A stretch of DNA of 42,330 nucleotides. Source: Ruminococcus flavefaciens. GTDB lineage: Bacteria; Bacillota; Clostridia; Oscillospirales; Ruminococcaceae. The notes under the pieces are model-generated. The model saw nothing but the letters and a program-made list of their open reading frames with translations. It was not told the origin of the DNA and searched no databases. Below, in pieces: positions 22,913-30,587 of this stretch; position 1 is the first letter of the stretch, and each line of letters opens with the position of its first letter. The translations under genes and the position numbers were made by a program. The stretch lies in contig JAMPGO010000009.1 in NCBI GenBank assembly GCA_023663905.1, positions 1-42,330 of the forward strand. Reading direction: 5' to 3'.

Positions 22913-23309
22913 TAATTTCAAAAACTGCCTGAATATTCTGAAAAATGCAGATTTTGAGCTTGCAAATAATAATGAAATATACAGAACAGGTATAATCGGA
23001 CAGTTTAACCTGACTTTTGAGCTTGCGTGGAAAGCATTAAAAGAGGTATTATATCTTCACGGTGCAGCAGGTTCGGAAACAGGTTCTCCCAGAGAAATTC
23101 TTCAGCTTGGTTATAAGTTCGGTTTCGTAGATGATTCTTCCGTCTGGCTTGCTATGCTGAAAAAACGCAATACTTCCGTTCATATATACAATGAAGAAGA
23201 AATCGACGAAATGCTCCTGCTTATCCGTGACAGTTTTATTCCTGCGTTTGCTGCTCTGGAAGATACGCTGCGAAAAAAGATTGATAAGGCTGAGGGTGAT
23301 TGGATATGA
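22899..23309 (+). CDS. hepT: HepT-type HEPN toxin (HI0074 family)
   Basis: The 136-residue all-helical protein matches the HI0074 nucleotidyltransferase substrate-binding family: FNLTFELAWKALKEVL in the N-terminal helices and, near residue 90, RNTSVHIY. This fits the HEPN active-site motif Rx4HxY, whose Arg and His are needed for RNA cleavage and whose Tyr is the residue modified by MntA. It should act as an RNase toxin in the cytoplasm. It overlaps mntA by 14 bases and the next gene as ATGA, so three genes form one operon. Confidence 0.92.
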   Translation: MKKYDNFKNCLNILKNADFELANNNEIYRTGIIGQFNLTFELAWKALKEVLYLHGAAGSETGSPREILQLGYKFGFVDDSSVWLAMLKKRNTSVHIYNEEEIDEMLLLIRDSFIPAFAALEDTLRKKIDKAEGDWI

Positions 23310-23659
23310 AATATAATGAATTTTCTGAAATTTACAAAAGAATAACCGGTAATGACATTACAAGAGATGAAGTAAACAATAAAATTTTAATTATTATTGA
23401 TAAGGTGAAGTCAGCTACTGACATACACATTTTTTTAAAGGAAATTACTCTAAAAGTAATTGATGATAGGATATATTTTATGAAAACAGGTCATCAAAAA
23501 CATAGCCTAACTAAAAATGATTACAAGAAAGCTATTGACGTCTTGTCTAAAATAGCTGAAAAAGATATAAAAAATGAACAAGAAAAAATGTTTTTAAAAT
23601 GTATTACAGAATGTATAAAACAATCCATAGATAATGCTGATTGGTATTATAAATATTAA
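23306..23659 (+). CDS. Unknown AT-rich third gene of the MntA-HepT operon
   Basis: The ATG at 23306 overlaps the hepT stop as ATGA, with GAGGG upstream; an in-frame TTG at 23300 is less likely. The 117-residue product is Lys/Ile-rich, probably helical and soluble: NDITRDEVNNKILIIIDKV, then IFLKEITLKVIDDRIYF, and a C-terminal FLKCITECIKQSIDNADW. I recognise no family. Its DNA is much richer in A+T than the two genes before it, pointing to a different origin. The tight overlap suggests it is coexpressed with the toxin-antitoxin pair and could modulate it. Confidence 0.7.
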   Translation: MKYNEFSEIYKRITGNDITRDEVNNKILIIIDKVKSATDIHIFLKEITLKVIDDRIYFMKTGHQKHSLTKNDYKKAIDVLSKIAEKDIKNEQEKMFLKCITECIKQSIDNADWYYKY

Positions 23660-23719
23660 ACAATATGGTGATTCTTTTAAGTAAATGGAAAGAATGTACT
23701 ATTGCTGATTTAGGAGAAG

Positions 23720-24040
23720 TTGTCGAACGATGAAAATTCCCTTGCCTGTGTACTTTCGATTGCTTATTACTACGCACGGAAAGATTATATCATTCATCGT
23801 GAACTTGCAACAGGCAAAGGTTTCGCCGACTTGGTTTTCATTCCGAGAAAAGACAGAAATCTTCCTGCAATTATTGTTGAACTGAAAAAAGGTCATTCCG
23901 CAGAAGAAGCAATTCAGCAGATTAAGAATAACGATTATATGAGTAAAGTTGCAGAGTATTCAGGTGAAATCCTGCTTGTCGGAATCAATTACGATGAGAA
24001 GAAAGAATATTCCTGTGTTATTGAGAAAATTCAAAAATAA
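23720..24040 (+). pseudogene. C-terminal fragment of a PD-(D/E)XK nuclease-like protein (AAA-ATPase/PDDEXK_9 type)
   Basis: The frame matches only the nuclease-like tail of a family whose members are normally several hundred residues with an N-terminal AAA-ATPase domain. Visible motifs are NSLACVLSIAYYYARKDY, RELATGKGFADLVFIPRK (catalytic Asp), IIVELKKG (the ExK pair) and QIKNNDYM, ending GEILLVGINYD. Upstream the frame is closed by a TAG 9 bases before, and no ATG exists; a TTG at 23720 has AGGAG too close (3 bases). A decayed remnant is most likely; a short expressed nuclease-like domain is the alternative. A clear terminator follows. Confidence 0.78.
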
Positions 24041-24046
24041 TATATC

Positions 24047-24079
24047 CTGCTCCGATATTATTGGTCGGGGCAGTTTTTT
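24047..24079 (+). terminator. Rho-independent terminator
   Basis: CTGCTCCGA (24047-24055) pairs with TCGGGGCAG (24065-24073, one G-U pair), followed by six T. Confidence 0.88.
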
Positions 24080-24101
24080 CTGTTTTTGGTAAAATAATGT
24101 C

Positions 24102-24130
24102 TTGCTTTTATGTGCAATATATGTTATACT
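24102..24130 (+). promoter_or_regulatory. Promoter of the S41 peptidase gene
   Basis: TTGCTT (24102-24107), 17 bases, then TATACT (24125-24130) with a TGT extension. Transcription should start near 24137, which rules against an ATG at 24138 as a normal start. Confidence 0.8.
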
Positions 24131-24161
24131 TAAATAAATGAAAAATATAAGGAGAATTTTA

Positions 24162-25889
24162 ATGTATATACTATTTCTGACTATGAAAACACCCAACGGA
24201 CTGGCGGCAATCTTTATATTGCTTTATTCCATTATACTTGCGTTTATCTGCCCGTATTTCAGAAAAAAGGGAAAATATGCCGTTATGAGCATTTTGTGCG
24301 TACTGCCTGTAGTTTTTGCATTATTCCATTTTATCATATACGGCTCAATCTGCTTCTGGGCATTTTGGTATCTGTATTTGGAATCGCTTTTGCCACTGAT
24401 ACATCTTCTGCCGGGCAAATCGGGTAAATTAACGGCAGTCAAGTCTGTTGTTTCTTCGGTATCGGTTTTTGCATTCTGTGCTTTATTTCTCATCAATACC
24501 ACAAATATGCATAACTATACAAGGTACAGCTATATTGAGAGTTTCGCTAAAATGCTTGATACTATGGAAGAGGAATATTGCCTTAACAGCTGGAAACAGA
24601 TAGATTATGACGCTTTACTTGAAGAATATCTGCCAAAGGTAGAGGAAGCTGAAAAAAATAATGATGAATCTGCATATGCGGCTATCATTACAGAGGTTAC
24701 ATACAAATTCTATGATTCCCACGTATATACGGAGTTGTTGTCGTTCCCTGTGTATAAAACCGTCTGCGAAGAACTGGCAGGCAATGATTACGGATTATCT
24801 ATGGTAAGGACAAGCGACGGTGGTGTCATTGCAGTATTTGTCGAGCCTGACCACGAAGCTGACCCGAATTGCACTCAGCTAAGCGATGTTGGCAGTGAAC
24901 TTAATGAGCTGGGTATTCATAACGGTACGCAGATACTTTCCTGGGACGGAGCAGATATTGAAGAAGCAATAGCAGATGTGGAGTGTATATATACGATGTT
25001 ACAGTTTCCTGTCAAAAGCAACGAAGATGTATTCTGCCCCATTTTTCTTGCAGGAAAAGACGGTGAAAGTGTTACGGTTACATTTCTGGATGATGAAGGT
25101 AATGAAAAAAGTGCAAATCTCAAAAGAATCGGTAATTATAGCAAACGTTTAAATACAACTTTAAAAAAATTCCTGCACGGCGGTGCAGGAAACTTACGTA
25201 ATAATTACACCTGTATGCTTGATGATAAGTGCGGTTATCTTCAGATTATTGGGGAATCCTACGATCCGTTTTTAGATGATATTGCTGTAGTAAGGAAAGG
25301 CTACTATCCTGAGCTTACAGAATATTATGCAGAGATGATAGACGAGTTAAAAAAACAGGGTATGGAATATCTTGTGATAGACATCAGAAATAATGTCGGT
25401 GGATATGACTGCTGTGCAGGTGCATTAACTTCACTTTTTACAGACGAAAAGAAACATATGGTATCATACGGATATGAGGACAATGACGGATATCATATAA
25501 AAGAAAATCAGTACATATTTCCCGACGGCAGATACAAGGACTTGCCTGTTGCTGTTCTGGTAAATTCCACTTGTGCAAGTGCAGGAGACGGAATGGCAAA
25601 ATTTCTCGACGACTGCGATAATGTCACGCTTATGGGATTCACAGCAAGTGCAGGTGTTAATCAGAATACAGGCGGATATATTTATCTTACAGAAAATATC
25701 TGCGTTGAATATCCTTGTTTCTTATCTCTTTCTTCCGACGGCAATCCGTTTATTGATACCGACAATACCATAGAAAACAGAATACCTATCGATGTCACCA
25801 TTCCGCTCACAAAAGAAACTGCGTTGAATTTGTTTTCTTTTGAAGAATGCGACCTTGAACTTGAATATGTAGTGGAATATCTTGAATAG
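24162..25889 (+). CDS. Membrane-bound S41-family (CtpA/TSPc-like) serine peptidase
   Basis: AAGGAG at 24149-24154 lies 7 bases before this ATG; an earlier in-frame ATG at 24138 falls on the predicted transcription start and has no binding site. The 575-residue product has about four hydrophobic segments in the first 120 residues, then a large extracytoplasmic part. There is a PDZ-like stretch (GSELNELGIHNGTQILSWDG) at about 245-265 and the S41 core, with YLVIDIRNNVGGYD and, near residue 473, NSTCASAGDG, where the Ser is the expected nucleophile. The family uses a Ser-Lys dyad; I cannot fix the Lys with certainty. S41 enzymes trim C-terminal tails or degrade secreted proteins; substrate unknown. 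The N-terminal multi-helix anchor is unusual compared with CtpA. Confidence 0.87.
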   Translation: MYILFLTMKTPNGLAAIFILLYSIILAFICPYFRKKGKYAVMSILCVLPVVFALFHFIIYGSICFWAFWYLYLESLLPLIHLLPGKSGKLTAVKSVVSSVSVFAFCALFLINTTNMHNYTRYSYIESFAKMLDTMEEEYCLNSWKQIDYDALLEEYLPKVEEAEKNNDESAYAAIITEVTYKFYDSHVYTELLSFPVYKTVCEELAGNDYGLSMVRTSDGGVIAVFVEPDHEADPNCTQLSDVGSELNELGIHNGTQILSWDGADIEEAIADVECIYTMLQFPVKSNEDVFCPIFLAGKDGESVTVTFLDDEGNEKSANLKRIGNYSKRLNTTLKKFLHGGAGNLRNNYTCMLDDKCGYLQIIGESYDPFLDDIAVVRKGYYPELTEYYAEMIDELKKQGMEYLVIDIRNNVGGYDCCAGALTSLFTDEKKHMVSYGYEDNDGYHIKENQYIFPDGRYKDLPVAVLVNSTCASAGDGMAKFLDDCDNVTLMGFTASAGVNQNTGGYIYLTENICVEYPCFLSLSSDGNPFIDTDNTIENRIPIDVTIPLTKETALNLFSFEECDLELEYVVEYLE

Positions 25890-25920
25890 GAATAAATTGA
25901 AGTACTTTATAGGTGATAAA

Positions 25921-26217
25921 ATGAATATACTGCAAAAATTTATAAAAAGATTTTTCGGTCAAACAAAGAGTCAAGAAAAAAATTCAAATACTCGTGATTT
26001 GAATGTCAGTATTGAATTGCCGATATATGAAGAGTTTACAGACGATAGAAACTATAAATTCGAAATATTCAAAAAGAAAAATTATTACAATGTCGTGGTA
26101 TTGAAGAAAATTACCGATGATTATTATGCTTCGGCAGATTATTTTACACATTTAGTGGATACATTGGAGAAAGCTATTGAAATCGGTAAAGAGTCTTTAA
26201 GATGTTTTGAATACTAA
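25921..26217 (+). CDS. Hypothetical small protein
   Basis: An AGGTGATAAA sequence directly before this ATG, the same spacing as at 22089, decides the start; an earlier TTG at 25882 has no binding site. The 98-residue product is rich in Lys, Tyr and acidic residues: a basic N terminus (NILQKFIKRFFGQTKSQEK), then beta strands NYKFEIFKKKNYYNVVVLKK and a C-terminal helix LVDTLEKAIEIGKESLRCF. No signal peptide. I do not recognise a family. It lies 31 bases after the S41 gene and may share its transcript. Confidence 0.6.
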   Translation: MNILQKFIKRFFGQTKSQEKNSNTRDLNVSIELPIYEEFTDDRNYKFEIFKKKNYYNVVVLKKITDDYYASADYFTHLVDTLEKAIEIGKESLRCFEY

Positions 26218-26236
26218 GCGAAAAAGAAATGCGATT

Positions 26237-26290
26237 GTGAATATCGTTAATCGAAAATTAAATAACAGTATATTGGATTTTTATGGTTGT
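26237..26290 (+). pseudogene. Relic of an Rpn/PD-(D/E)XK gene start
   Basis: From GTG at 26237 the frame reads VNIVNRKLNNSILDFYG. It parallels MNTVNRKSKDSVFVRLF at the start of the intact gene at 27553, and the DNA around it matches too (cgttaatcgaaaa is identical). The likeness ends after about 15 codons. It is best read as the surviving 5' end of a lost paralogue. Confidence 0.6.
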
Positions 26291-26307
26291 CCAACAAACA
26301 GTGTAAT

Positions 26308-26338
26308 AAAAATGCACAGTCCGCAAAAGACCGTGCAT
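26308..26338 (-). terminator. Terminator of the minus-strand Rpn-like gene
   Basis: On the minus strand ATGCACGGTC pairs with GACTGTGCAT (one G-U pair, 26329-26338 with 26312-26321) across a TTTTGCG loop and runs into a T tract. Confidence 0.85.
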
Positions 26339-26348
26339 AATGTGCCGA

Positions 26349-27287
26349 TTATGATTCTGAATTGTATTTTTCGTAGGTTTCTTTGTCGATTTCAGCAATC
26401 TCAAGTGCCTCATTAAGTGTATAACCTTTTTTCAGAAGGTTTTCTACTACTTTAAGCGATTGCTCAATGATACCTTCGATTTTGCCTTGAATTTTGCCTT
26501 CAATCGCACCTTCAGCTTTGCCCTTGTCATATATGCCACGACTTAAATTACACATAGAATCGACCTCCTTGTTGATTGATTTGAATGGAATATAAAATTC
26601 ATTCTCAAGAATTTCCAACGCATTTTCCCTGTTCTCGACGTACTTGTTAAGAAGCGTATCAAGCATTTTTATAAGACCGTCGTAGTTTTTGTCCGATTCT
26701 CCGAGATTAATCATTACAAGCGACATCAGGTCGTATCTTTCCGGGCAATTTGGTATTTCTCCGACCATATATTCGGGCTTGAAATTGTATCTCGTGATAG
26801 TATTTGCGGTCTTTTTCGGCGAATTTGTGCAAATCCATATTGAATATACTTTTTTCAGGTTATTGAAATCCGATTTTGTAAATTCAACGTTATACTGCGA
26901 TGAAATAAGTCTGCTGAGATAATAAATCCCACGTTTTTCAAGCATATATCCCGGATTTGAATTGTGCTGAGCCTCGATATTTATAATCAGCTCCGCCTCG
27001 TCGTTGCTGTCGGGCAGTCTGACCTTGAATTTGATGTCATACGTGCGTGTGCCGTCTGATTCCGAAACGGTTTCAGAACCTGCGGAATCCATTTTCGGCG
27101 GATAAACATCGTCAACCTGTTCGTCGGCAATTTCGGGATTTCCGTTCAGACACGAAATTATTTTTTCAATTGAACAGCCCTCGAACTCTTTTACAACATA
27201 TTTCAGAATATTTGCGATTACTTCCTTGTGAGCAAGCAGGGATTTTGCGAGAGCATCATATTTTTGGCTTTCCTGAGATTTCGGCAT
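26349..27287 (-). CDS. Rpn/PDDEXK_2-family nuclease-transposase-like protein
   Basis: The start at 27287 (MPKSQESQKYD) has AGGAAG upstream; the frame extends to 27338 but that would put the start inside the promoter. The 312-residue protein shows the family layout: AHKEVIANILKYVV at the N terminus, then a core with TYDIKFKVRLP (Asp) and ELIINIEAQH (E-x-Q of the PD-(D/E)XK fold), GYMLEKRGIYYLSRLIS, and VYSIWICTNSP. A Gly/Lys repeat region (GKAEGAIEGKIQGKIEG) and a C-terminal helical segment KKGYTLNEALEIAEI follow. Family members include the E. coli Rpn recombination-promoting nucleases. The role here is unknown. Confidence 0.85.
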   Translation of the reverse strand: MPKSQESQKYDALAKSLLAHKEVIANILKYVVKEFEGCSIEKIISCLNGNPEIADEQVDDVYPPKMDSAGSETVSESDGTRTYDIKFKVRLPDSNDEAELIINIEAQHNSNPGYMLEKRGIYYLSRLISSQYNVEFTKSDFNNLKKVYSIWICTNSPKKTANTITRYNFKPEYMVGEIPNCPERYDLMSLVMINLGESDKNYDGLIKMLDTLLNKYVENRENALEILENEFYIPFKSINKEVDSMCNLSRGIYDKGKAEGAIEGKIQGKIEGIIEQSLKVVENLLKKGYTLNEALEIAEIDKETYEKYNSES

Positions 27288-27309
27288 TACATCACTTCCT
27301 CTCAAATAA

Positions 27310-27338
27310 ATTATAACACATAAAAGAAAAAAAATCAA
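27310..27338 (-). promoter_or_regulatory. Promoter of the minus-strand Rpn-like gene
   Basis: On the minus strand TTGATT (27333-27338), 17 bases, then TATAAT (27310-27315) with a TGT extension. The leader is only about 16 bases long. Confidence 0.85.
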
Positions 27339-27497
27339 TAGTTTTCAGGAGTGAAAAATTTTATGTTGGAAACAAATAAAATTTGCAATATCGACTGTCT
27401 TTCAAGGCTGAAAATTAGCCCTTTGACGTTGTGGTAACATCTTGGAAAACGGTTGGCGAATATTTTTATAGGAGAATCCTCAATCAGAAAAAATCTA

Positions 27498-27526
27498 TTG
27501 CAATTCCCTTAAAAAAGTGCTATAAT
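27498..27526 (+). promoter_or_regulatory. Promoter of the + strand Rpn-like gene
   Basis: TTGCAA (27498-27503), 17 bases, then TATAAT (27521-27526) with a TGC extension. Confidence 0.87.
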
Positions 27527-27552
27527 GTAAGTGGGAAAGGAGCGTGATTCCG

Positions 27553-28350
27553 ATGAATACCGTTAATCGAAAATCCAAGGACAGCGTATTTGTCAGACTG
27601 TTTCAGGATAAGGAAAATATTCTACAGTTGTACAAAGAACTTCACCCGGAAGTTACTGATGTGACTGTTGATGATATTGAGATTCAGACGCTTGAATCTC
27701 TTATCGTAAATAAGCAGTACAACGACCTTGGATTTACCGTAAAAGACAAGTGGGTAATGCTTTTTGAAGCACAAAGCACATGGAATCCAAATATGCCAGT
27801 CAGAATGCTTTCCTACCTGAACGAAACGTTCATCAATTACATCAGGGATACCGAGCAGAGCGTGCATATGACGCAAAAAGTGAAACTGCCGTTCCCGGAA
27901 CTCTGGATTATTTATTCCGGCGAAGAGGAACGTCCCTCGGTTGTATCGTTTAATGATGAGTTTTTCGACGGAAAAGCACCGATTGACTTAAAAATCAAGG
28001 TACTGAGAGAGACAAACAGCACTCTTGCGGGACAGTATATCGGATTTTGCAGAGTGTTCAACGAACAGCGTAAAAAGTACAACAACAGTATTGAGGCAGC
28101 GAAAGAAACTTACAGGATTTGCATTAAAGCAGGCTATCTTGCGAAGTTTATGGAGAAACACGAACAGGAGGTAATCGATATGATGGCTGAGTTATTCGAC
28201 GAGAAGTATCAGAGGGAACAATATGACAGAGCAGCAAGAAGAATTAATTACGAAGCCGGAAAAAATGAAGGTCTTATGGAAGCCCTTAAAAAGATGATTG
28301 ACAATGGAATCGAAGAATCTGAGGCGAAAAAAATCCTCGGTCTGACATAA
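27553..28350 (+). CDS. Rpn-like PD-(D/E)XK family protein
   Basis: AAAGGAG at 27536-27542 is 10 bases before the ATG at 27553 and 1 base before a GTG at 27544, so the ATG is chosen (265 residues). The core shows NKQYNDLGFTVKDKWVMLFE with the E-x-Q of VMLFEAQS, then MLSYLNETFINYI and LPFPELWIIYSG, the Rpn/PD-(D/E)XK arrangement. The C-terminal third is helical and charged (AARRINYEAGKNEGLMEAL, IEESEAKKILGL), like the tail of its divergent neighbour at 26349. The two are distant paralogues facing away from each other. Nuclease function is inferred from the fold. Confidence 0.82.
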   Translation: MNTVNRKSKDSVFVRLFQDKENILQLYKELHPEVTDVTVDDIEIQTLESLIVNKQYNDLGFTVKDKWVMLFEAQSTWNPNMPVRMLSYLNETFINYIRDTEQSVHMTQKVKLPFPELWIIYSGEEERPSVVSFNDEFFDGKAPIDLKIKVLRETNSTLAGQYIGFCRVFNEQRKKYNNSIEAAKETYRICIKAGYLAKFMEKHEQEVIDMMAELFDEKYQREQYDRAARRINYEAGKNEGLMEALKKMIDNGIEESEAKKILGLT

Positions 28351-28355
28351 AATAT

Positions 28356-28389
28356 AACCTGCTCCGCCAGTCTATCGGAGCAGGTTTTT
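28356..28389. terminator. Terminator between convergent genes
   Basis: AACCTGCTCCG (28356-28366) pairs perfectly with CGGAGCAGGTT (28376-28386), followed by a T tract. It shares the CCTGCTCCG arm with the terminator at 24047. On the minus strand the stem is followed by a weaker T-rich stretch, so it may also serve the gene ending at 28391. Confidence 0.9.
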
Positions 28390-28390
28390 C

Positions 28391-29806
28391 TTATGTATTC
28401 ATATCTAAATAGCGTTCGTACATAACAATAGCGTGGTGAATGGCAAACGTCGTTCTGTACTGATATAGTTTCAAGTCATTCTGCATAACTGCGATTGCTT
28501 CGGTAACACAGCCCGGATTTTCCAGTTCCTCTTCATAGAATGTAACGTGGTCGCCCTCGGTGGTTTCATTTATTTCTACGGCGATTTCCAGATTGCAGTC
28601 GTTCTTTTCAACGTAGTAAAAAACGGAATTTTCCGCATTATTCTGAACTCCTGTCACCAGTTTTTCAACAGCCTCCGCACTGTCACGGTACACCATAAGT
28701 ATCGTATCATTCGCTATTTGCGTAATGGAATCATAGACGTTCTGCGTGATTCCCTCGTCGTCCGTGTAGTCATACTGGACAATCCAAAACGGCAGACAAT
28801 AAGACACGGACAGATTTTTAGAATCCGCATATTGCTGTGCCGTTTCGATGAATTTCACCTGCTGGGCTCTCGCAGAATCGTTATTTTTCCAATCGTACTC
28901 CGAGTTTATCCATACTTCCGCATCGTAGGAAACGCCCGCTAATCTTGCATTGTAATCTACCAGACCGTTATATTCCTCGACCTTATTGAAAATATTATAA
29001 ATCGCTTTCTGATAGCTGTCCTCGTATAACCACGTATTTTCGCCGTTCAGCAGGTACACTTTCATATCTCTTGCATAAGCGTTCTTTACAAAAGTTTCCA
29101 CCATTTCCTTACTGTTTACCAGTTTATTAGCACCGATAGAATAGTAAATTTCGGTAATGCCGTAAAACTCCAATGCGTCTAAAAGTTCATTCTGCTTTTC
29201 CGTATCATCGTCAAGTCCATACAAGGCGGCTTTCGAGCCTTTCCAGTACCACGTTGCACGATTCATTTTCGTTTCTTCATTGACAGCGTAAACATCTGCT
29301 GTACCTGAATTATACAGATATTTCGTATCGCCGTTCAAGCCGAATTTCTCGTTGTTTACAAGATAAAATCTGTCAACAGAATAATCCAGAGGACGACCCA
29401 TTTTCTCCTCAATCGAGCGTTTCAGATTACCTGTTATCTGATAGTTGTACTCCGATTTTGAAATATAAGCATTTTGAACAGCCTCTTTATATTCCATACC
29501 GATAAGCGAATCGAAAGAATTTTGGGAAGATGATTGCACCAGTAACCGCTTCATCAGGCACAAATCAAAAACGTCAATTCTCTCGTCTTTGTAAAGGTCG
29601 CCTGCTTCCCAATCGTTTAATCTCACATCGGGAACTGCAATCAGCCATTTCTGCATTGTAACAACGTCCGCAACCGTAAACTGACCGTCCGCATTCACAT
29701 CGCCCGTAATGCTTTCCAGTTCGCCGTCGGCAGAATATGCCGATACGCTCGGTACTGCACATACCGCAAGCATACACGACAGGATAACTGCAAATATTTT
29801 TTTCAT
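28391..29806 (-). CDS. Secreted dockerin protein with a possible TIM-barrel hydrolase domain
   Basis: GGGCGGTGAG upstream supports the ATG. Signal peptide MKKIFAVILSCMLAVCAVPS, then a type I dockerin at about 35-90 (GDVNADGQFTVADVV, and GDLYKDERIDVFDLCLMKRL as the second loop). The remaining 380 residues alternate strands and helices: YGITEIYYSIGANKL, RDMKVYLLNGENTWLY, LAGVSYDAEVW, SVSYCLPFWIV, DTILMVYRDSAEAVEKLV. This rhythm suggests a (beta/alpha)8 barrel of glycoside-hydrolase type, with Asp/Glu in SYDAEVW as candidate catalytic residues. I cannot name the family. The dockerin would attach it to a cohesin-bearing scaffold, possibly one like that at 10727-18976. Confidence 0.85.
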   Translation of the reverse strand: MKKIFAVILSCMLAVCAVPSVSAYSADGELESITGDVNADGQFTVADVVTMQKWLIAVPDVRLNDWEAGDLYKDERIDVFDLCLMKRLLVQSSSQNSFDSLIGMEYKEAVQNAYISKSEYNYQITGNLKRSIEEKMGRPLDYSVDRFYLVNNEKFGLNGDTKYLYNSGTADVYAVNEETKMNRATWYWKGSKAALYGLDDDTEKQNELLDALEFYGITEIYYSIGANKLVNSKEMVETFVKNAYARDMKVYLLNGENTWLYEDSYQKAIYNIFNKVEEYNGLVDYNARLAGVSYDAEVWINSEYDWKNNDSARAQQVKFIETAQQYADSKNLSVSYCLPFWIVQYDYTDDEGITQNVYDSITQIANDTILMVYRDSAEAVEKLVTGVQNNAENSVFYYVEKNDCNLEIAVEINETTEGDHVTFYEEELENPGCVTEAIAVMQNDLKLYQYRTTFAIHHAIVMYERYLDMNT

Positions 29807-29830
29807 AGTAAACTCACCGCCCTTTACACC

Positions 29831-29859
29831 ATTATAGCACGTTTGTTTCCCGAAATCAA
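29831..29859 (-). promoter_or_regulatory. Promoter of the dockerin protein gene
   Basis: On the minus strand TTGATT (29854-29859), 17 bases, then TATAAT (29831-29836) with a TGC extension. Confidence 0.88.
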
Positions 29860-29903
29860 GGTTTTTTCGATTTGAGGACAGTAAAATAATGAGCTGTTAT
29901 TTA

Positions 29904-30473
29904 TTACAGAAATTCAACTTCACCGCTGTCCAAATGATAAATTGCGGGCAGTACCTTTAAGCCGTAATTCTTTTCATCCGCCTGTATACTAAGGCTTTTT
30001 TCGATTATCTCACAGCTGTGTTTCACATTCAGACAACAAGCAGTTACTTCATCCTTTTCATCGCCGATTGCTTTTACTATTTCATCCGTGATAAATTTGA
30101 TGTAACCGTCAGGCTCGTGGTTCATTGCCGCATCGACTGCTCCGCAATGGTCGTGACCGAGGACTACAATCAAGCCTGTTCCAAGATGTTCTGCGGCATA
30201 CTCAATGCTTCCCAGCTGATGAGAATCGATTACATTGCCCGCAACACGAATGACAAATAAATCACCGATTCCTGCCGAAAATATCAGCTCCGGAACAACT
30301 CTCGAATCCGAGCAGGTGATGATGATAGCGTATGGCTGCTGACCGTTTTTTACAAACGTTTTTAAATGTGCGGACGAAATATCGGCTTCAAATTTATCGG
30401 CACGGATATAATCCTTGTTGCCGTCAATGAGATACTGCCTGGCTTCGTCTGCTGTAATTCTGTATTCCTGCAT
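29904..30473 (-). CDS. Beta-class carbonic anhydrase
   Basis: The 189-residue protein has CSDSR at about residue 54 and HDHCG at about 106, giving the Cys, Asp/Arg dyad, His and Cys of the zinc site of beta-carbonic anhydrases. It interconverts CO2 and bicarbonate in the cytoplasm, feeding carboxylases in an anaerobe that lives at high CO2. Length and motif spacing are normal. AGGAG lies before the ATG. It has its own near-consensus promoter and stands alone between unrelated genes. Confidence 0.95.
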   Translation of the reverse strand: MQEYRITADEARQYLIDGNKDYIRADKFEADISSAHLKTFVKNGQQPYAIIITCSDSRVVPELIFSAGIGDLFVIRVAGNVIDSHQLGSIEYAAEHLGTGLIVVLGHDHCGAVDAAMNHEPDGYIKFITDEIVKAIGDEKDEVTACCLNVKHSCEIIEKSLSIQADEKNYGLKVLPAIYHLDSGEVEFL

Positions 30474-30510
30474 AATTTCAATCTCCTGTTTAAAATCAGT
30501 CTGTAAATTA

Positions 30511-30539
30511 ATTATATCACTTCAATTTCAAAAAGTCAA
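30511..30539 (-). promoter_or_regulatory. Promoter of the carbonic anhydrase gene
   Basis: On the minus strand TTGACT (30534-30539), 17 bases, then TATAAT (30511-30516) with a TGA extension. Confidence 0.9.
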
Positions 30540-30587
30540 CGTAAAACTGAATCCGTTTCAACGGCTGACGTATATTATCAAATGTAA

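Noticed and set aside
26207-26416. 69-codon + strand frame
   Set aside because: It has no ribosome binding site and overlaps a terminator and the end of a real minus-strand gene; only the short Rpn-like relic within it, in another frame, is kept.
30540-30587. CCGTTTCAACGG near the kinase end as a terminator
   Set aside because: The stem is only 5 bp and the T tract is poor, so it was not called.
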